Below, piece by piece: positions 35,420 to 45,006 of a stretch of 64,000 nucleotides of DNA (the first letter of the stretch is position 1; every line of letters begins with the position of its first letter). Source of the DNA: Seminibacterium arietis. Its GTDB lineage: Bacteria; Pseudomonadota; Gammaproteobacteria; Enterobacterales; Pasteurellaceae. The position numbers were made by a program, and so were the translations under genes. Under the pieces are notes generated by a model that saw only the letters and a list, made by a program, of their open reading frames with translations, was not told where the DNA came from and searched no databases. Where the stretch lies: positions 62,001 to 126,000 of the forward strand of contig NZ_JBHTJN010000009.1 of assembly GCF_042675725.1 (NCBI RefSeq), in the 5' to 3' direction.

Positions 35420-36259
35420 TTACTTTGGCACGCCCCTTAATAATGGGATTTTTTCAAAAGGAGCCACGGATGTGGATGCAGGTGTATCAGAAAAAGGAAT
35501 GAGCATAGGTTTCACTGTAGTCATCGTTCCTTTCCATAAACTAGCAATTCCTACTAATTTTATATCTGTAGGTAAATTTTCAATACCATTTTTTAATACA
35601 TTAAGGGTGTTGCGACGAGGATGCCCTATAACTATAGCGACTCCCTGTTTTCGAGCATAACGAATTGCATTATCGAACTGTGTTCGAATACTATTAACTT
35701 GATCACTATTATCTAAAAAAATGTGACGTTCCAGAGTGGGAATTTTATGTTGCCTAGCAATTTTTGCAGCGACAGAACGTCCCGTAGTTTTACTGTCTAA
35801 AAATGCTAAATTTTGATCATGAAGTACTACCATTAATTTTTGCATTAAACTAACATCTGAAGTTGCAGCACTCCCCATATGATTATTCATTCCCACAGCA
35901 TCAGGTAAAATCCTTTTCGCATTAATTACTCGCTGATTCACTTCATTTTGACTTAATCCTAACAGCAAACCACCTTCTTCAATCTTTTGATTATTTATCG
36001 GTTGCATTGGCATATGGATTAAAATATCTCGATTTTGCTGCTTGGCTAACTGATTACGTTGTTTGGCGTAAGGTGCTGAAGGGATAATAGCAACTGAGAC
36101 TTCTCTGGGTAATGAATAAACCTCTGAGTCTAACTTAGCATGATAACCAATATCATCAATAACAATTGATAATTGCCCTGCATTAATAGAAAATGCTTGA
36201 AATAAAATCCCTAAAACGAAACTCATTTTTATCAATTTTTGCAAAGTATTCTTTATCAT
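35420..36259 (-). CDS. yibQ: Divergent polysaccharide deacetylase family protein (YibQ)
   Basis: Protein of 279 residues with an N-terminal signal segment (about 8-28). The NodB-like fold begins at LSIVIDDIGYH, with the paired acidic residues kept, and the NNHMGS motif supplies the metal histidine (about 125). The family lies beside envC in many gammaproteobacteria and is thought to act in the periplasm on cell-wall or surface polysaccharide; its substrate is unknown. Start 36259 is chosen because its ATG overlaps the envC stop codon (ATGA at 36256-36259), indicating coupling. Confidence 0.88.
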   Translation of the reverse strand: MIKNTLQKLIKMSFVLGILFQAFSINAGQLSIVIDDIGYHAKLDSEVYSLPREVSVAIIPSAPYAKQRNQLAKQQNRDILIHMPMQPINNQKIEEGGLLLGLSQNEVNQRVINAKRILPDAVGMNNHMGSAATSDVSLMQKLMVVLHDQNLAFLDSKTTGRSVAAKIARQHKIPTLERHIFLDNSDQVNSIRTQFDNAIRYARKQGVAIVIGHPRRNTLNVLKNGIENLPTDIKLVGIASLWKGTMTTVKPMLIPFSDTPASTSVAPFEKIPLLRGVPK

Positions 36260-37479
36260 CTCAACCACCCAATAGGATTGACTGCAATGCCTTTACGGCG
36301 AATTTCAAAATACAAGTTACTTTGTTGTTGCCCGCCTGACATTCCTACTTCTGCAATTTTTTGCCCCGCTTTAACAAGCTGACCTTCTTTCACCGAAACA
36401 GCTTGATTATAACCATAAAGGCTTAAATCATCATTACCATGCTTAATTATAACCATATGTCCATAACCTCGCAGCCAACTAGATAAAATTACTCGTCCAT
36501 TTGCTATAGCTTTAACTGGTGAACCTGCTTTAGCACTAATTACTATACCTTTCCACTTTATTTCACCAATTTGAGTTGAACCAAACCCATTGAGGATTTT
36601 TCCTACAACTGGATAAGCGTATTGTTTCTTAGGATACCCTAAACCCTTTTTACTTACTATCTCTCCTTTCCCTTCAACTTTTGACCGATGAATAGACTGT
36701 TCGTGCTGTTGAGATTGTTTTTTCTTATTCGCAAAAACTTCTCGTTCATTTTTTTCTTGTTCACGAGCAAGTTGTTCAGCTTTCGCTATCCGTTTGAGTA
36801 ATGTATCCTCATTGGCTTTTAAAGTATTCAATTTATCCTGTTCCAGAGATAAATTTTGATTTATACGTTCTAATGTAAGTTGTCGTTCTTTTTGTACTCG
36901 TTGAAGTGCTTTTTGTTGGCTTTCTTGATCCTCAAGTTGATCTTGCTGTATTTTCTTTTGTTCTCTTATCCTCTCCTGACTATTCACCAAATTATTCTCT
37001 GTTACATTCAGCTCATTAATTAGTGCCAATCTTGTTTGATTTAAATGTTGATAATACGCTTTCATACGCTGTACTTTTTGAGCATCTTGTGAAAATAATT
37101 TTTCTAGTAAAGACGGATTAAAATCTAAACGACGTATAAGCTCCAATTGTTTAGCCAACTTGTTTTTTTGTGCTATTTTTTGTTTTCTTAATTGTTTAGT
37201 CTGTCTTTCTGTTGCTGAAATATGTTTATTTATTTCTGTCAGATTAGATTTTGTTTCATTTAATTTCCCAATAACTTGACTAATTCTATTCTCTTGATTT
37301 TGCAAAGTATCTTGTAGTTTCTTTTGTTCTTGCCTTTTTTCAACGATTTTCTGTTCTTGCTGTTTAATTCGGTTCTGCAATTCAGATAATTCATTTGCAT
37401 AAGCAAGAAAACTCACGCTTACGTATAAAAAAAGTGCGGTAAGAAATTTGATTTTTTTCAATTTGTGAAATAGCAACAT
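36256..37479 (-). CDS. envC: Murein hydrolase activator EnvC
   Basis: Periplasmic activator of the amidases that split septal peptidoglycan during division. The 407-residue protein has a signal peptide (about 1-28), a long coiled coil rich in Q, K, E and R (about 30-260) and a degenerate LytM/M23 domain (about 285-405, with GNDDLSLYGYN). The usual zinc-binding residues appear replaced, as expected for EnvC. I take the ATG at 37479, just before the LLFHKLKKIKFLTALFLYV signal; the frame is open 21 codons further up. An uptake sequence sits in the signal region (37432-37440). Confidence 0.92.
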   Translation of the reverse strand: MLLFHKLKKIKFLTALFLYVSVSFLAYANELSELQNRIKQQEQKIVEKRQEQKKLQDTLQNQENRISQVIGKLNETKSNLTEINKHISATERQTKQLRKQKIAQKNKLAKQLELIRRLDFNPSLLEKLFSQDAQKVQRMKAYYQHLNQTRLALINELNVTENNLVNSQERIREQKKIQQDQLEDQESQQKALQRVQKERQLTLERINQNLSLEQDKLNTLKANEDTLLKRIAKAEQLAREQEKNEREVFANKKKQSQQHEQSIHRSKVEGKGEIVSKKGLGYPKKQYAYPVVGKILNGFGSTQIGEIKWKGIVISAKAGSPVKAIANGRVILSSWLRGYGHMVIIKHGNDDLSLYGYNQAVSVKEGQLVKAGQKIAEVGMSGGQQQSNLYFEIRRKGIAVNPIGWLR

Positions 37480-37707
37480 AATTATATTTAGAAGTTTTAC
37501 ACCATTTAACTTAAGGATAAATTTTATACAAAGTATGGTCATTTAAAAATTTACTACTCTAGTATTGCGGTTTATTTTAACTGCACAGTGATGAGTTTAC
37601 AAAAAATTTGCGAAAAATCAGAAAATCGATGTTTTCCGATTAAAAAAAATAAAATTTTGGTATAAACTATAAAGCAGTTTTTAATAAATTTACTTTAGGA
37701 GATAACT

Positions 37708-38391
37708 ATGGAGTTAGTATTTATTCGTCACGGTTTTAGTGAGTGGAATGCAAAAAACCTTTTTACAGGTTGGCGTGATGTAAATTTAACCGAACGTGGT
37801 GTTGAAGAAGCAAAAGCTGCAGGTAAAAAATTGCTTGATGCAGGTTATGAATTTGACATTGCTTTTACATCAGTTCTAACTAGAGCCATTAAAACTTGCA
37901 ACATTGTACTAGAAGAATCAAATCAACTTTGGATTCCACAAGTGAAAAACTGGCGTTTAAATGAACGCCATTATGGAGAATTACAAGGATTAGATAAAAA
38001 AGCGACAGCAGAAAAATACGGTGATGAACAAGTCCATATTTGGCGACGTTCTTACGATACATTACCACCACTTTTAGATCCTAAAGATCCGAATTCTGCT
38101 CATAATGATCGCCGTTACGCTAATTTACCTGCAGATGTTATTCCAGATGGTGAAAATCTAAAGGTAACGCTAGAACGTGTATTACCATTTTGGGAAGATC
38201 AAATCGCACCTGCATTGCTTTCAGGTAAACGTGTGCTAATTACTGCTCATGGTAATTCCTTGCGTGCTTTAGCAAAACACATTATTGGTATTTCTGATGC
38301 CGATATTATGGATTTTGAAATTCCTACTGGTCAGCCATTAGTATTGAAGTTAGATGATAAATTAAACTTCGTTGAAAAATTTTATCTTTAA
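37708..38391 (+). CDS. gpmA: 2,3-bisphosphoglycerate-dependent phosphoglycerate mutase
   Basis: Glycolytic enzyme interconverting 3- and 2-phosphoglycerate. The 227-residue protein starts with the phosphohistidine motif FIRHGFSEWN (H8) and has NERHYGELQG (about 89-98) and the second catalytic histidine in ITAHGNSLR (about 179-187). AGGAG precedes the start and a strong terminator follows. It is divergent from envC. Confidence 0.97.
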   Translation: MELVFIRHGFSEWNAKNLFTGWRDVNLTERGVEEAKAAGKKLLDAGYEFDIAFTSVLTRAIKTCNIVLEESNQLWIPQVKNWRLNERHYGELQGLDKKATAEKYGDEQVHIWRRSYDTLPPLLDPKDPNSAHNDRRYANLPADVIPDGENLKVTLERVLPFWEDQIAPALLSGKRVLITAHGNSLRALAKHIIGISDADIMDFEIPTGQPLVLKLDDKLNFVEKFYL

Positions 38392-38401
38392 TCCAAGCTT
38401 A

Positions 38402-38427
38402 AAATCCACTCATTTGAGTGGATTTTT
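38402..38427 (+). terminator. gpmA terminator
   Basis: Stem AAATCCACTCA with TGAGTGGATTT and a 2-base loop, then TT, ending about 35 bases after gpmA. It may also serve the convergent yeiH gene. Confidence 0.85.
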
Positions 38428-38449
38428 CACATTTAGTGTTCGTAATACT

Positions 38450-39454
38450 TTAATTAAAAATTGAGTGAAAAAATAAGTTTATTAAAAATCCTCCCAAAAT
38501 TAACCAAACACTAACTAACGCACCAAGCAATAATGGCTTTGTACCCGCTTGCTTAATAGACAAAATATTAGTGGTTAAACCTAGAGCTGACATTGACATC
38601 ATTAATAAAATAGTATCGAGTTCGATTAACCAATCTACTAATTCAGGTTGAATTAAATTAAAAGAATTAACAACCGCAACTAAAATAAAATATAAAGCAA
38701 AAAATGGCATTGTTATTTTGCCTTGAGATTCATTTTTATTGACGTAATAAGATAGTGTAAACAGAAATGGAGCCAGCATCATTACACGAATCATTTTAGA
38801 AATTACAGCTGTATCAGCTACTGCGGGATTAATCGTACTACCTGCTGCATATACTTGAGCTACTTCATGAATAGTCGAGCCAATATAAATACCAAATTGC
38901 TCTGTACCAAGATAATCGATCAGAAACGGATACATCAATGGATATAAGAACATACTGATCGTACCAAAAATTACAATTAATGCTACTGCTACTGATACTT
39001 TATAAGGTTGGGCTTTAACTACAGGTTCAGTCGCCATAATTGCTGCAGCACCACAGATACTACATCCAGCTGCTGTCATTTGCACAATTTGTTTATCAAT
39101 TTTCAACAACTTTATACCAATCCAGCAAGTAACAAAAAAAGTGGCTACTAATAAAACAGCATCAGAAAGCACCGCACTTGCACCAACCTGACCAATATCT
39201 TGCAAAGTAATTCGAAAACCATACAAGACAATCCCTGTACGTAATAAAAAGCCTTTTGAAAATGCCACTCCTGATTGAGTATAATGAGATATGTGCTGGT
39301 AAAAAGTATTACCACATATAATACCGATTAAAATAGCAATTGTTAAAGCACCGAAATGCCATTGTAACGCAAGTTGTGTTCTGGCTAGAAAAGTCGCCAC
39401 ACCAGCAATAACTAGAGTTAGAATTAGCCCTGGCAAATAGCTTAACTGTTTCAT
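38450..39454 (-). CDS. yeiH: YeiH/UPF0324-family membrane protein
   Basis: Inner-membrane protein of 334 residues with ten or more helices. The pattern GITLQD-like FRITLQDIG, CSICGAAAIMATEPV and STIHEVAQVYAAG identifies the YeiH family (H. influenzae HI1643). Some members are proposed sulfate or sulfonate exporters, but this is not established for enterobacterial or Haemophilus forms. I start at 39454 (MKQLSYLPGL), with GAGA seven bases upstream; the frame extends 24 codons further without family similarity. Confidence 0.87.
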   Translation of the reverse strand: MKQLSYLPGLILTLVIAGVATFLARTQLALQWHFGALTIAILIGIICGNTFYQHISHYTQSGVAFSKGFLLRTGIVLYGFRITLQDIGQVGASAVLSDAVLLVATFFVTCWIGIKLLKIDKQIVQMTAAGCSICGAAAIMATEPVVKAQPYKVSVAVALIVIFGTISMFLYPLMYPFLIDYLGTEQFGIYIGSTIHEVAQVYAAGSTINPAVADTAVISKMIRVMMLAPFLFTLSYYVNKNESQGKITMPFFALYFILVAVVNSFNLIQPELVDWLIELDTILLMMSMSALGLTTNILSIKQAGTKPLLLGALVSVWLILGGFLINLFFHSIFN

Positions 39455-39616
39455 ACAAATTCTCAATCCAAATGTAAAAGTTAATAAAATATTTTCTATT
39501 ATATTACTATATGTTTTCTTTGACATTAAAAATAATTACTAAAATGAAGTGTATTTTTTTAGAAAAATAGTATGGAATGCTATAATCCAACTATAATTAA
39601 CCAATAAGGAAAAAAT

Positions 39617-40096
39617 ATGTTCAAAATAGGTCATGGGTTTGATGTGCATGCTTTTGGTGGTGAAGGTCCAATTATCATTGGCGGAGTAACTATCCCTTAT
39701 GAACAAGGGTTAGTAGCTCATAGTGACGGAGATGTTGCTCTCCATGCATTAACAGATGCTCTACTTGGTGCAGTGGCATTAGGCGATATTGGTAAATTAT
39801 TCCCTGATACTGATATGCAATATAAAAATGCTGATAGTCGTGATTTATTGCGTAAAGCTTATTATCAAGTGCAACTAAAAGATTATATAGTAAACAATGT
39901 AGATATAACTATTATTGCTCAGGCCCCTAAAATGAGACCATATATTGATAAAATGAGAATGTTAATCGCTCAAGATCTACAGTGCAATATAGAACAAGTC
40001 AATGTAAAAGCAACTACAACAGAAAAATTAGGCTTTACTGGGCGTGGCGAAGGCATTGCTTGCGAGGCTGTAGTGTTATTAATTAAAAGTAAATAG
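39617..40096 (+). CDS. ispF: 2-C-methyl-D-erythritol 2,4-cyclodiphosphate synthase
   Basis: Fifth enzyme of the non-mevalonate isoprenoid pathway; a 159-residue zinc enzyme forming trimers. The metal ligands lie in GFDVHAF (D9, H11) and near the HSDGDV motif, and the KATTTEKLGFTGRGEGI signature is at the C-terminal end. AAGGAA precedes the start. IspD is not next to it as it is in many bacteria; surE follows after 59 bases. Confidence 0.97.
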   Translation: MFKIGHGFDVHAFGGEGPIIIGGVTIPYEQGLVAHSDGDVALHALTDALLGAVALGDIGKLFPDTDMQYKNADSRDLLRKAYYQVQLKDYIVNNVDITIIAQAPKMRPYIDKMRMLIAQDLQCNIEQVNVKATTTEKLGFTGRGEGIACEAVVLLIKSK

Positions 40097-40155
40097 AAAC
40101 AGTACTTATTTACTTACAAATATAAAATTTTTAAATAAATTAACTCGGAGAACTT

Positions 40156-40896
40156 ATGCATATTTTACTTTCCAATGATGACGGCATTCACGCCGAAGGA
40201 ATTAAAGCATTAGCTGAAGAATTACGCAAAATCGCACAAGTTACTATTGTTGCACCAGATCGAAATCGCAGTGCTGCATCTAGCTCTTTAACCCTAGTAG
40301 AGCCTTTACGCCCTATCAAAATTGACAGTGGTGATTATTGCATTAATGGAACACCAGCAGATTGTGTACATTTAGCATTAAATGGTTTTCTATCTGGACG
40401 AGTAGACCTTGTAATATCTGGTATTAACGCAGGAGTAAATTTAGGTGATGATGTAATTTATTCTGGTACAGTAGCAGCCGCACTCGAAGGAAGGCATCTT
40501 GGCTTACCTGCTATTGCGGTATCTCTAGACGGGCGACAGCACTATGAAACAGCAGCTAAAGTAGTGTGTGAACTAGTGCCAAAATTACATAATCAATTGT
40601 TAAAAAGTCGTGAAATTATCAACATTAATGTACCCGATATTCCTTATGAGCAATTAAAAGGTTTCAAAGTCTGTAAATTAGGATACCGTGCAGCCGCATC
40701 AGAAATGATTAAACAGCAAGATCCTCGTGGAGAAACGATTTATTGGATCGGTCCATCAGGGTTACCTGAAAATGAAAGTGAAGGAACTGATTTTCATGCC
40801 GTAAAAAATGGTTATGTATCAATCACGCCATTACAAGCAGATATGACCGCTTACCACTCGCTCGACGCTTTACAATACTGGTTAAAAAGCGAATAA
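40156..40896 (+). CDS. surE: 5'/3'-nucleotidase SurE
   Basis: Metal-dependent phosphatase acting on nucleoside monophosphates and exopolyphosphate. The 246-residue protein starts with the acidic metal motif LLSNDDGIHAEG (D8, D9) and has GTPADCV (about 75-81) and SGINAGVNLGDDVIYSGTVA (about 91-110). CGGAG precedes the start. As in enterics it lies upstream of nlpD, but pcm and rpoS are absent from the neighbourhood. Confidence 0.97.
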   Translation: MHILLSNDDGIHAEGIKALAEELRKIAQVTIVAPDRNRSAASSSLTLVEPLRPIKIDSGDYCINGTPADCVHLALNGFLSGRVDLVISGINAGVNLGDDVIYSGTVAAALEGRHLGLPAIAVSLDGRQHYETAAKVVCELVPKLHNQLLKSREIININVPDIPYEQLKGFKVCKLGYRAAASEMIKQQDPRGETIYWIGPSGLPENESEGTDFHAVKNGYVSITPLQADMTAYHSLDALQYWLKSE

Positions 40897-40941
40897 TATG
40901 CAACAAATTTTATTTAATTTTTAATAAAAAAGGAAAAAACA

Positions 40942-41517
40942 TTGAATATTTTCGGTGCGATGTACGACAAAACTATGCAATGGTCAAAACATCGATTCGC
41001 GGCTTTTTGGCTATCTTTTGTGAGCTTTATTGAAGCTATTTTTTTCCCCATACCGCCAGATGTGATGTTGATTCCAATGTCGATGTCAAAACCTCAAAGT
41101 GCAATAAAATTCGCTAGTTATGCGGCTATAGCTTCTGCAATAGGTGGTGTAATTGGATACAGCTTAGGCTACTATGCTTTTGATTTTGTCAAATACTATA
41201 TTGAACTATGGGGATATCAAGGTCAGTGGCATAAAGCAGTAAGCTGGTTTGAAGAATGGGGAGTATTAGTCGTATTTATTGCGGGATTTTCGCCTATCCC
41301 TTATAAGATATTCACTATCTGTGCAGGGGTAATGCAAATGGCATTTTTACCCTTTTTAATTACTGCTCTGATTTCCCGTGCAGCCCGTTTTCTACTTGTA
41401 GCTAAATTAGCCGCTTGGGGGGGTGAAAAATTTTCTGCTAAATTACGGCAATCTATTGAGATCATCGGCTGGTCTTCTGTTGGACTAGCGATAGTAGTGT
41501 ATTTAATTTTGTCTTAA
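40942..41517 (+). CDS. VTT/DedA-like small membrane protein (YqaA type)
   Basis: Protein of 191 residues with about five hydrophobic stretches and the SNARE-associated/VTT-like pattern: FFPIPPDVMLIPMS (about 34-47), GGVIGYSLGYYAF and FSPIPYKIFTICAG (about 115-128). The paired Pro motifs form re-entrant loops in DedA relatives, which act in membrane homeostasis or lipid flipping; the role here is unknown. A TTG start is chosen at 40942 because AAGGAA lies six bases upstream; the first ATG is five codons later. It lies between surE and nlpD. Confidence 0.82.
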   Translation: MNIFGAMYDKTMQWSKHRFAAFWLSFVSFIEAIFFPIPPDVMLIPMSMSKPQSAIKFASYAAIASAIGGVIGYSLGYYAFDFVKYYIELWGYQGQWHKAVSWFEEWGVLVVFIAGFSPIPYKIFTICAGVMQMAFLPFLITALISRAARFLLVAKLAAWGGEKFSAKLRQSIEIIGWSSVGLAIVVYLILS

Positions 41518-41566
41518 TTAACAACTAATTACATAAATTATTTTAAAAGATAACGAGGAAATAGAA

Positions 41567-42691
41567 ATGAATAAATCGTTTTTAATGTTACCCATAGCTA
41601 CTCTCATAGTGGCTTGTTCTAGTACATCTTTAGCACCTGTTGAAAATGCAGATGGTGTACTATCACCAGGTGTGATGGAACCCGTTGGACAACATAATAA
41701 TAACCCCACTTGGCAACCACAAATTGAACAACAAAGCATGCCAGAAAATATGCAAGTATCGCCATCTGCGAATATAAACGTTGAACAAAATCGCTCTCAA
41801 GCAATTTCCCCAACGACAAAACAAATAAATAATGTTACTACAGAAACAAAACCAAAAGTTTCACAACATTTTGAAATTCCTCGAGATCCGCAAACGAATT
41901 ATCCTGTTTACAGTAAAATTGATAAAGGCTTTTATAAAGAGGAAACATACCAAGTCCGAAAAGGCGATACTATGTTTTTAATCGCTTATATTGCGGGTAT
42001 GGATGTAAAAGAACTAGCTGCATTAAACAATTTGAAAGAACCTTATACTCTAAGTGTTGGTCAAGTATTAAAAATTTCTAATAATGCAACCGCACTTACA
42101 ACAACACCAACAACTCAATCTGCCAAGCAACCAACAGCCACTCAGCCTGCTAAAAGTACTGTGACTTATACTCAAGGTCCAAATGGCACAAAATATGGTT
42201 CAGATGGCACAATTATCGGACCCGTTAAATCAACTCAGGGGGCATCTACACCAATTAAACCTGCTAACCCAATGGCAACTCAACCAATATTAAAACCACA
42301 ACCAACAAATGCAATATCTAATGTTGCTTGGTATTGGCCAACCAACGGCAGTATAGTACAAGGATTTTCTACTTCTGATGGTGGAAATAAAGGAATTGAT
42401 ATTAAAGGCTCTCGTGGTCAAGCAGTTAATGCTGCAGCAAGTGGGCGTGTAGTTTACGCAGGTAATGCATTAAGAGGATACGGTAATTTAATTATTATTA
42501 AACACAATGATGATTTTCTGAGTGCATATGCACATAATGAAAGTATCTTAGTAAGAGATCAGCAAGAAGTAAAAGCTGGTCAACAAATCGCAAAAATGGG
42601 GAGTTCAGGGACAAATGATGTAAAATTACACTTTGAAGTTCGCTACAAAGGAAAATCTGTCGATCCAATGCGTTATTTGCCAAAACGCTAA
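41567..42691 (+). CDS. nlpD: NlpD/LppB outer-membrane lipoprotein, amidase activator
   Basis: Activates septal cell-wall amidase AmiC in enterics; in Haemophilus it is the antigenic lipoprotein LppB. The 374-residue protein has a lipoprotein signal with the lipidated C17 in LIVACSS, a disordered Q/N/T/P-rich stretch, one LysM domain (about 130-175, YQVRKGDTMFLIAYI), a second low-complexity linker and a degenerate M23 domain (about 265-370). Zinc ligands appear lost, as in other NlpD proteins. An uptake sequence codes for part of the linker (42089-42097). CGAGGAAA precedes the start. Confidence 0.94.
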   Translation: MNKSFLMLPIATLIVACSSTSLAPVENADGVLSPGVMEPVGQHNNNPTWQPQIEQQSMPENMQVSPSANINVEQNRSQAISPTTKQINNVTTETKPKVSQHFEIPRDPQTNYPVYSKIDKGFYKEETYQVRKGDTMFLIAYIAGMDVKELAALNNLKEPYTLSVGQVLKISNNATALTTTPTTQSAKQPTATQPAKSTVTYTQGPNGTKYGSDGTIIGPVKSTQGASTPIKPANPMATQPILKPQPTNAISNVAWYWPTNGSIVQGFSTSDGGNKGIDIKGSRGQAVNAAASGRVVYAGNALRGYGNLIIIKHNDDFLSAYAHNESILVRDQQEVKAGQQIAKMGSSGTNDVKLHFEVRYKGKSVDPMRYLPKR

Positions 42692-42697
42692 ATAAAA

Positions 42698-42731
42698 AAG
42701 TGCGGTTATTTTTATTTTAATAACCGCACTT
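42698..42731. terminator. Terminator made of two inverted uptake sequences
   Basis: AAGTGCGGT (42698-42706) and its inverse ACCGCACTT (42723-42731) form a stem extended by TAT/ATA-rich bases, between convergent nlpD and the corB-like gene. Confidence 0.85.
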
Positions 42732-42748
42732 AATAACGTTTATCATCG

Positions 42749-44017
42749 TTATTTAGTCTGTAACTCTTCAACTTTTGCTTGCTTCACCATATTGTCTGAA
42801 ACTTCCAAGATCGTAATTTTCAATCCATTAATTTCGCTACTTGTTCCCACTTCAGGAATCTCTTCTAGATGTTCAAGAATTAATCCATTAAAAGTTCTAG
42901 CATCTTCCGTATCCAAATTCCAATTAAATAGCTTATTAAGATCACGTAAATTGGCTGAACCATCAATAATAATTGTACCATCAGATTGTTCACTGACTTC
43001 TTCATCAATAGAAGGTGACATTGATGTAGTAAATTCACCAACAATCTCCTCTAAAATATCCTCTAATGTGATTAATCCTTTAATATCTCCGTACTCATCG
43101 ACAACTAATCCAATTCGCTCTTTCTTATTACGAAAGTTCAAAAGCTGAGCATTTAATGCAGTCCCTTCTGGAATAAAATAAACTTCATCAACAGCACGAA
43201 TAAGTGTTTCTTTATTAAATTCATTTTTATCCATCATTAAACGATAAGCCTCACGCACTCGCAAAATGCCTAAAATATTTTTATCCATATCTTCTTTATA
43301 TAACACTATCTTGCTATGCGGTGTGTGATTAAGCTGACGCATTATAGATTTCCAATCATCTTCAATATTGATACCGCCAATATCGTTACGAGGCACCATA
43401 ATGTCATCAACGGTAACTTTTTCTAAATCTAAAATAGAAAGCAACATTTGCTGATGTGCAAAAGGAATAAATTTTGCCGATTGATTGACTACTACTCTTA
43501 GCTCTTCAGTACTTAAAGAAGTGGAAGAAACATTACGTTTTACTCCACATAACAACATCAAACTACGAATAATCAAATTCATGATATAAACTAAGGGAGA
43601 GCAAATTTTCAACAACAGCTGCAATAAATGACTACTTGCAAAAGCCACTTTTTCGGGGTAAATCGCAGCAATAGATTTAGGAAAGATTTCAGAAAAAATT
43701 AACATTACAAACGTTAGCATCCCAGTAGCAATCGCAACGCCTACATCACCGTATAACCGCATACCGATAATAGTTGCTATAGCGGAAGCTAGAATATTGA
43801 CTAAATTATTACACAGTAAAATTAACACTAAAATTGAGTCCGTTCGTTTTAGCAAGCTTTCTGCTTTCTTTGCTCCTCGATGCCCTTTATCAGCTAAAAC
43901 TCGCATACGATAACGATTAGAAGAAAGTAACCCTGTTTCCGAACCCGAAAAATAGGCTGATAAAATTAATAAAATAACTAGTGTAATAAACAAGCTAGTA
44001 AGAGGAATACTGTTCAA
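42749..44017 (-). CDS. CorB-type DUF21/CBS/CorC-HlyC domain protein
   Basis: Protein of 422 residues: four-helix DUF21 membrane domain (about 1-180, with SAYFSGSETGLLSSN), a pair of CBS domains (about 205-325, VDDIMVPRNDIGG and VVDEYGDIKGLITLEDILEE) and a C-terminal CorC_HlyC domain (about 340-418). This is the layout of E. coli YfjD (CorB) and the CNNM magnesium transporters. Magnesium or cobalt export is the likely role. It follows ypjD on the same strand with a 45-base gap, the order seen next to ffh in E. coli. Confidence 0.92.
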   Translation of the reverse strand: MNSIPLTSLFITLVILLILSAYFSGSETGLLSSNRYRMRVLADKGHRGAKKAESLLKRTDSILVLILLCNNLVNILASAIATIIGMRLYGDVGVAIATGMLTFVMLIFSEIFPKSIAAIYPEKVAFASSHLLQLLLKICSPLVYIMNLIIRSLMLLCGVKRNVSSTSLSTEELRVVVNQSAKFIPFAHQQMLLSILDLEKVTVDDIMVPRNDIGGINIEDDWKSIMRQLNHTPHSKIVLYKEDMDKNILGILRVREAYRLMMDKNEFNKETLIRAVDEVYFIPEGTALNAQLLNFRNKKERIGLVVDEYGDIKGLITLEDILEEIVGEFTTSMSPSIDEEVSEQSDGTIIIDGSANLRDLNKLFNWNLDTEDARTFNGLILEHLEEIPEVGTSSEINGLKITILEVSDNMVKQAKVEELQTK

Positions 44018-44062
44018 AATTATTATCCTTAAATATAATCAAAACGTTATTCATTTATAAAA

Positions 44063-44866
44063 CTAAACTACTTCAAACATCATTCGACTACCAAAGTAAG
44101 CAATTGTTAGTAAAATCATTGCAGAGATAGAGTAAATAATCATTTTTTTACCACGCCAATTAAGTTTCCAGTGACCAGCCAAAGCAAAAGCAAAAACTAA
44201 CCACGCTAAAAACGAAAAAGTTGCTTTTTGGATATTTTGCTCTTCCATAAAATTAGGGAAATAAATACAACCCGAAATAAGAGCTAAAGTTAATAAAAAT
44301 TCACCAGTAATCATTAAACGAAAAAAATGTCGTTCAACCGTCATTAATGGTGGAATAACGGGAGAAAAAGATAATTTTTTTCTTTTTAAATTACGATCTA
44401 ACCAAAACAATTGAATAGCATAAAGCATGGTCATAAAACATAAAGCATAAGCAAATAAAGCTAGCCCAACGTGAATAAATAAACCTATATCTTGCACAAG
44501 AAGAGAGTTAATATTAGTAGCTAAAACAGTTTGCAAAATCAGATTAATCACAGCAAAACAGTATACAATAGGGATCAATAGCCAAAGCGTTTTTACTTTA
44601 AAATACATCGCCACCGTAGCAAGAAATGCCATAATTAAACTAATCAACGATCCTATTTCTGCAAGACTAAAAGGACTTTCAGTGAATAACTGAGAAAATA
44701 GCGAATTTAAACTTAAAAAATGAAAAATAATAGCTATAAGAGCGGTTAAAAAAAATAAATTTTTATTGGTTTTACTTTTTTCATTCAGCTGAGTTTTGAG
44801 CAAAATTGGGCTAATACATAAAATACTGCTCAAATATAAAATTATTGCCACAATCGCACACCACAT
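44063..44866 (-). CDS. ypjD: CcsA/YpjD-type cytochrome c assembly membrane protein
   Basis: Inner-membrane protein of 267 residues with about eight helices and the CcsA/CcmC-like core in the second half (HVGLALFAYALCFMTMLYAI, about 130-149). E. coli YpjD lies divergently from ffh exactly as here. Its function is uncertain; the family's cytochrome maturation label comes from distant relatives. It probably forms a unit with the downstream corB-like gene. Confidence 0.85.
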   Translation of the reverse strand: MWCAIVAIILYLSSILCISPILLKTQLNEKSKTNKNLFFLTALIAIIFHFLSLNSLFSQLFTESPFSLAEIGSLISLIMAFLATVAMYFKVKTLWLLIPIVYCFAVINLILQTVLATNINSLLVQDIGLFIHVGLALFAYALCFMTMLYAIQLFWLDRNLKRKKLSFSPVIPPLMTVERHFFRLMITGEFLLTLALISGCIYFPNFMEEQNIQKATFSFLAWLVFAFALAGHWKLNWRGKKMIIYSISAMILLTIAYFGSRMMFEVV

Positions 44867-45006
44867 ATTATTTACCTCATTAACTGATTATCGTTTTATT
44901 CTAGCCTTGCTCACACAAAATCGCTATAAATTTCTTTCAAATGATGAAAATCTAGTAAATTTCAGTATAATTAGGTCAGTTTTATGGATTAAATTTAGGA
45001 TCAATA

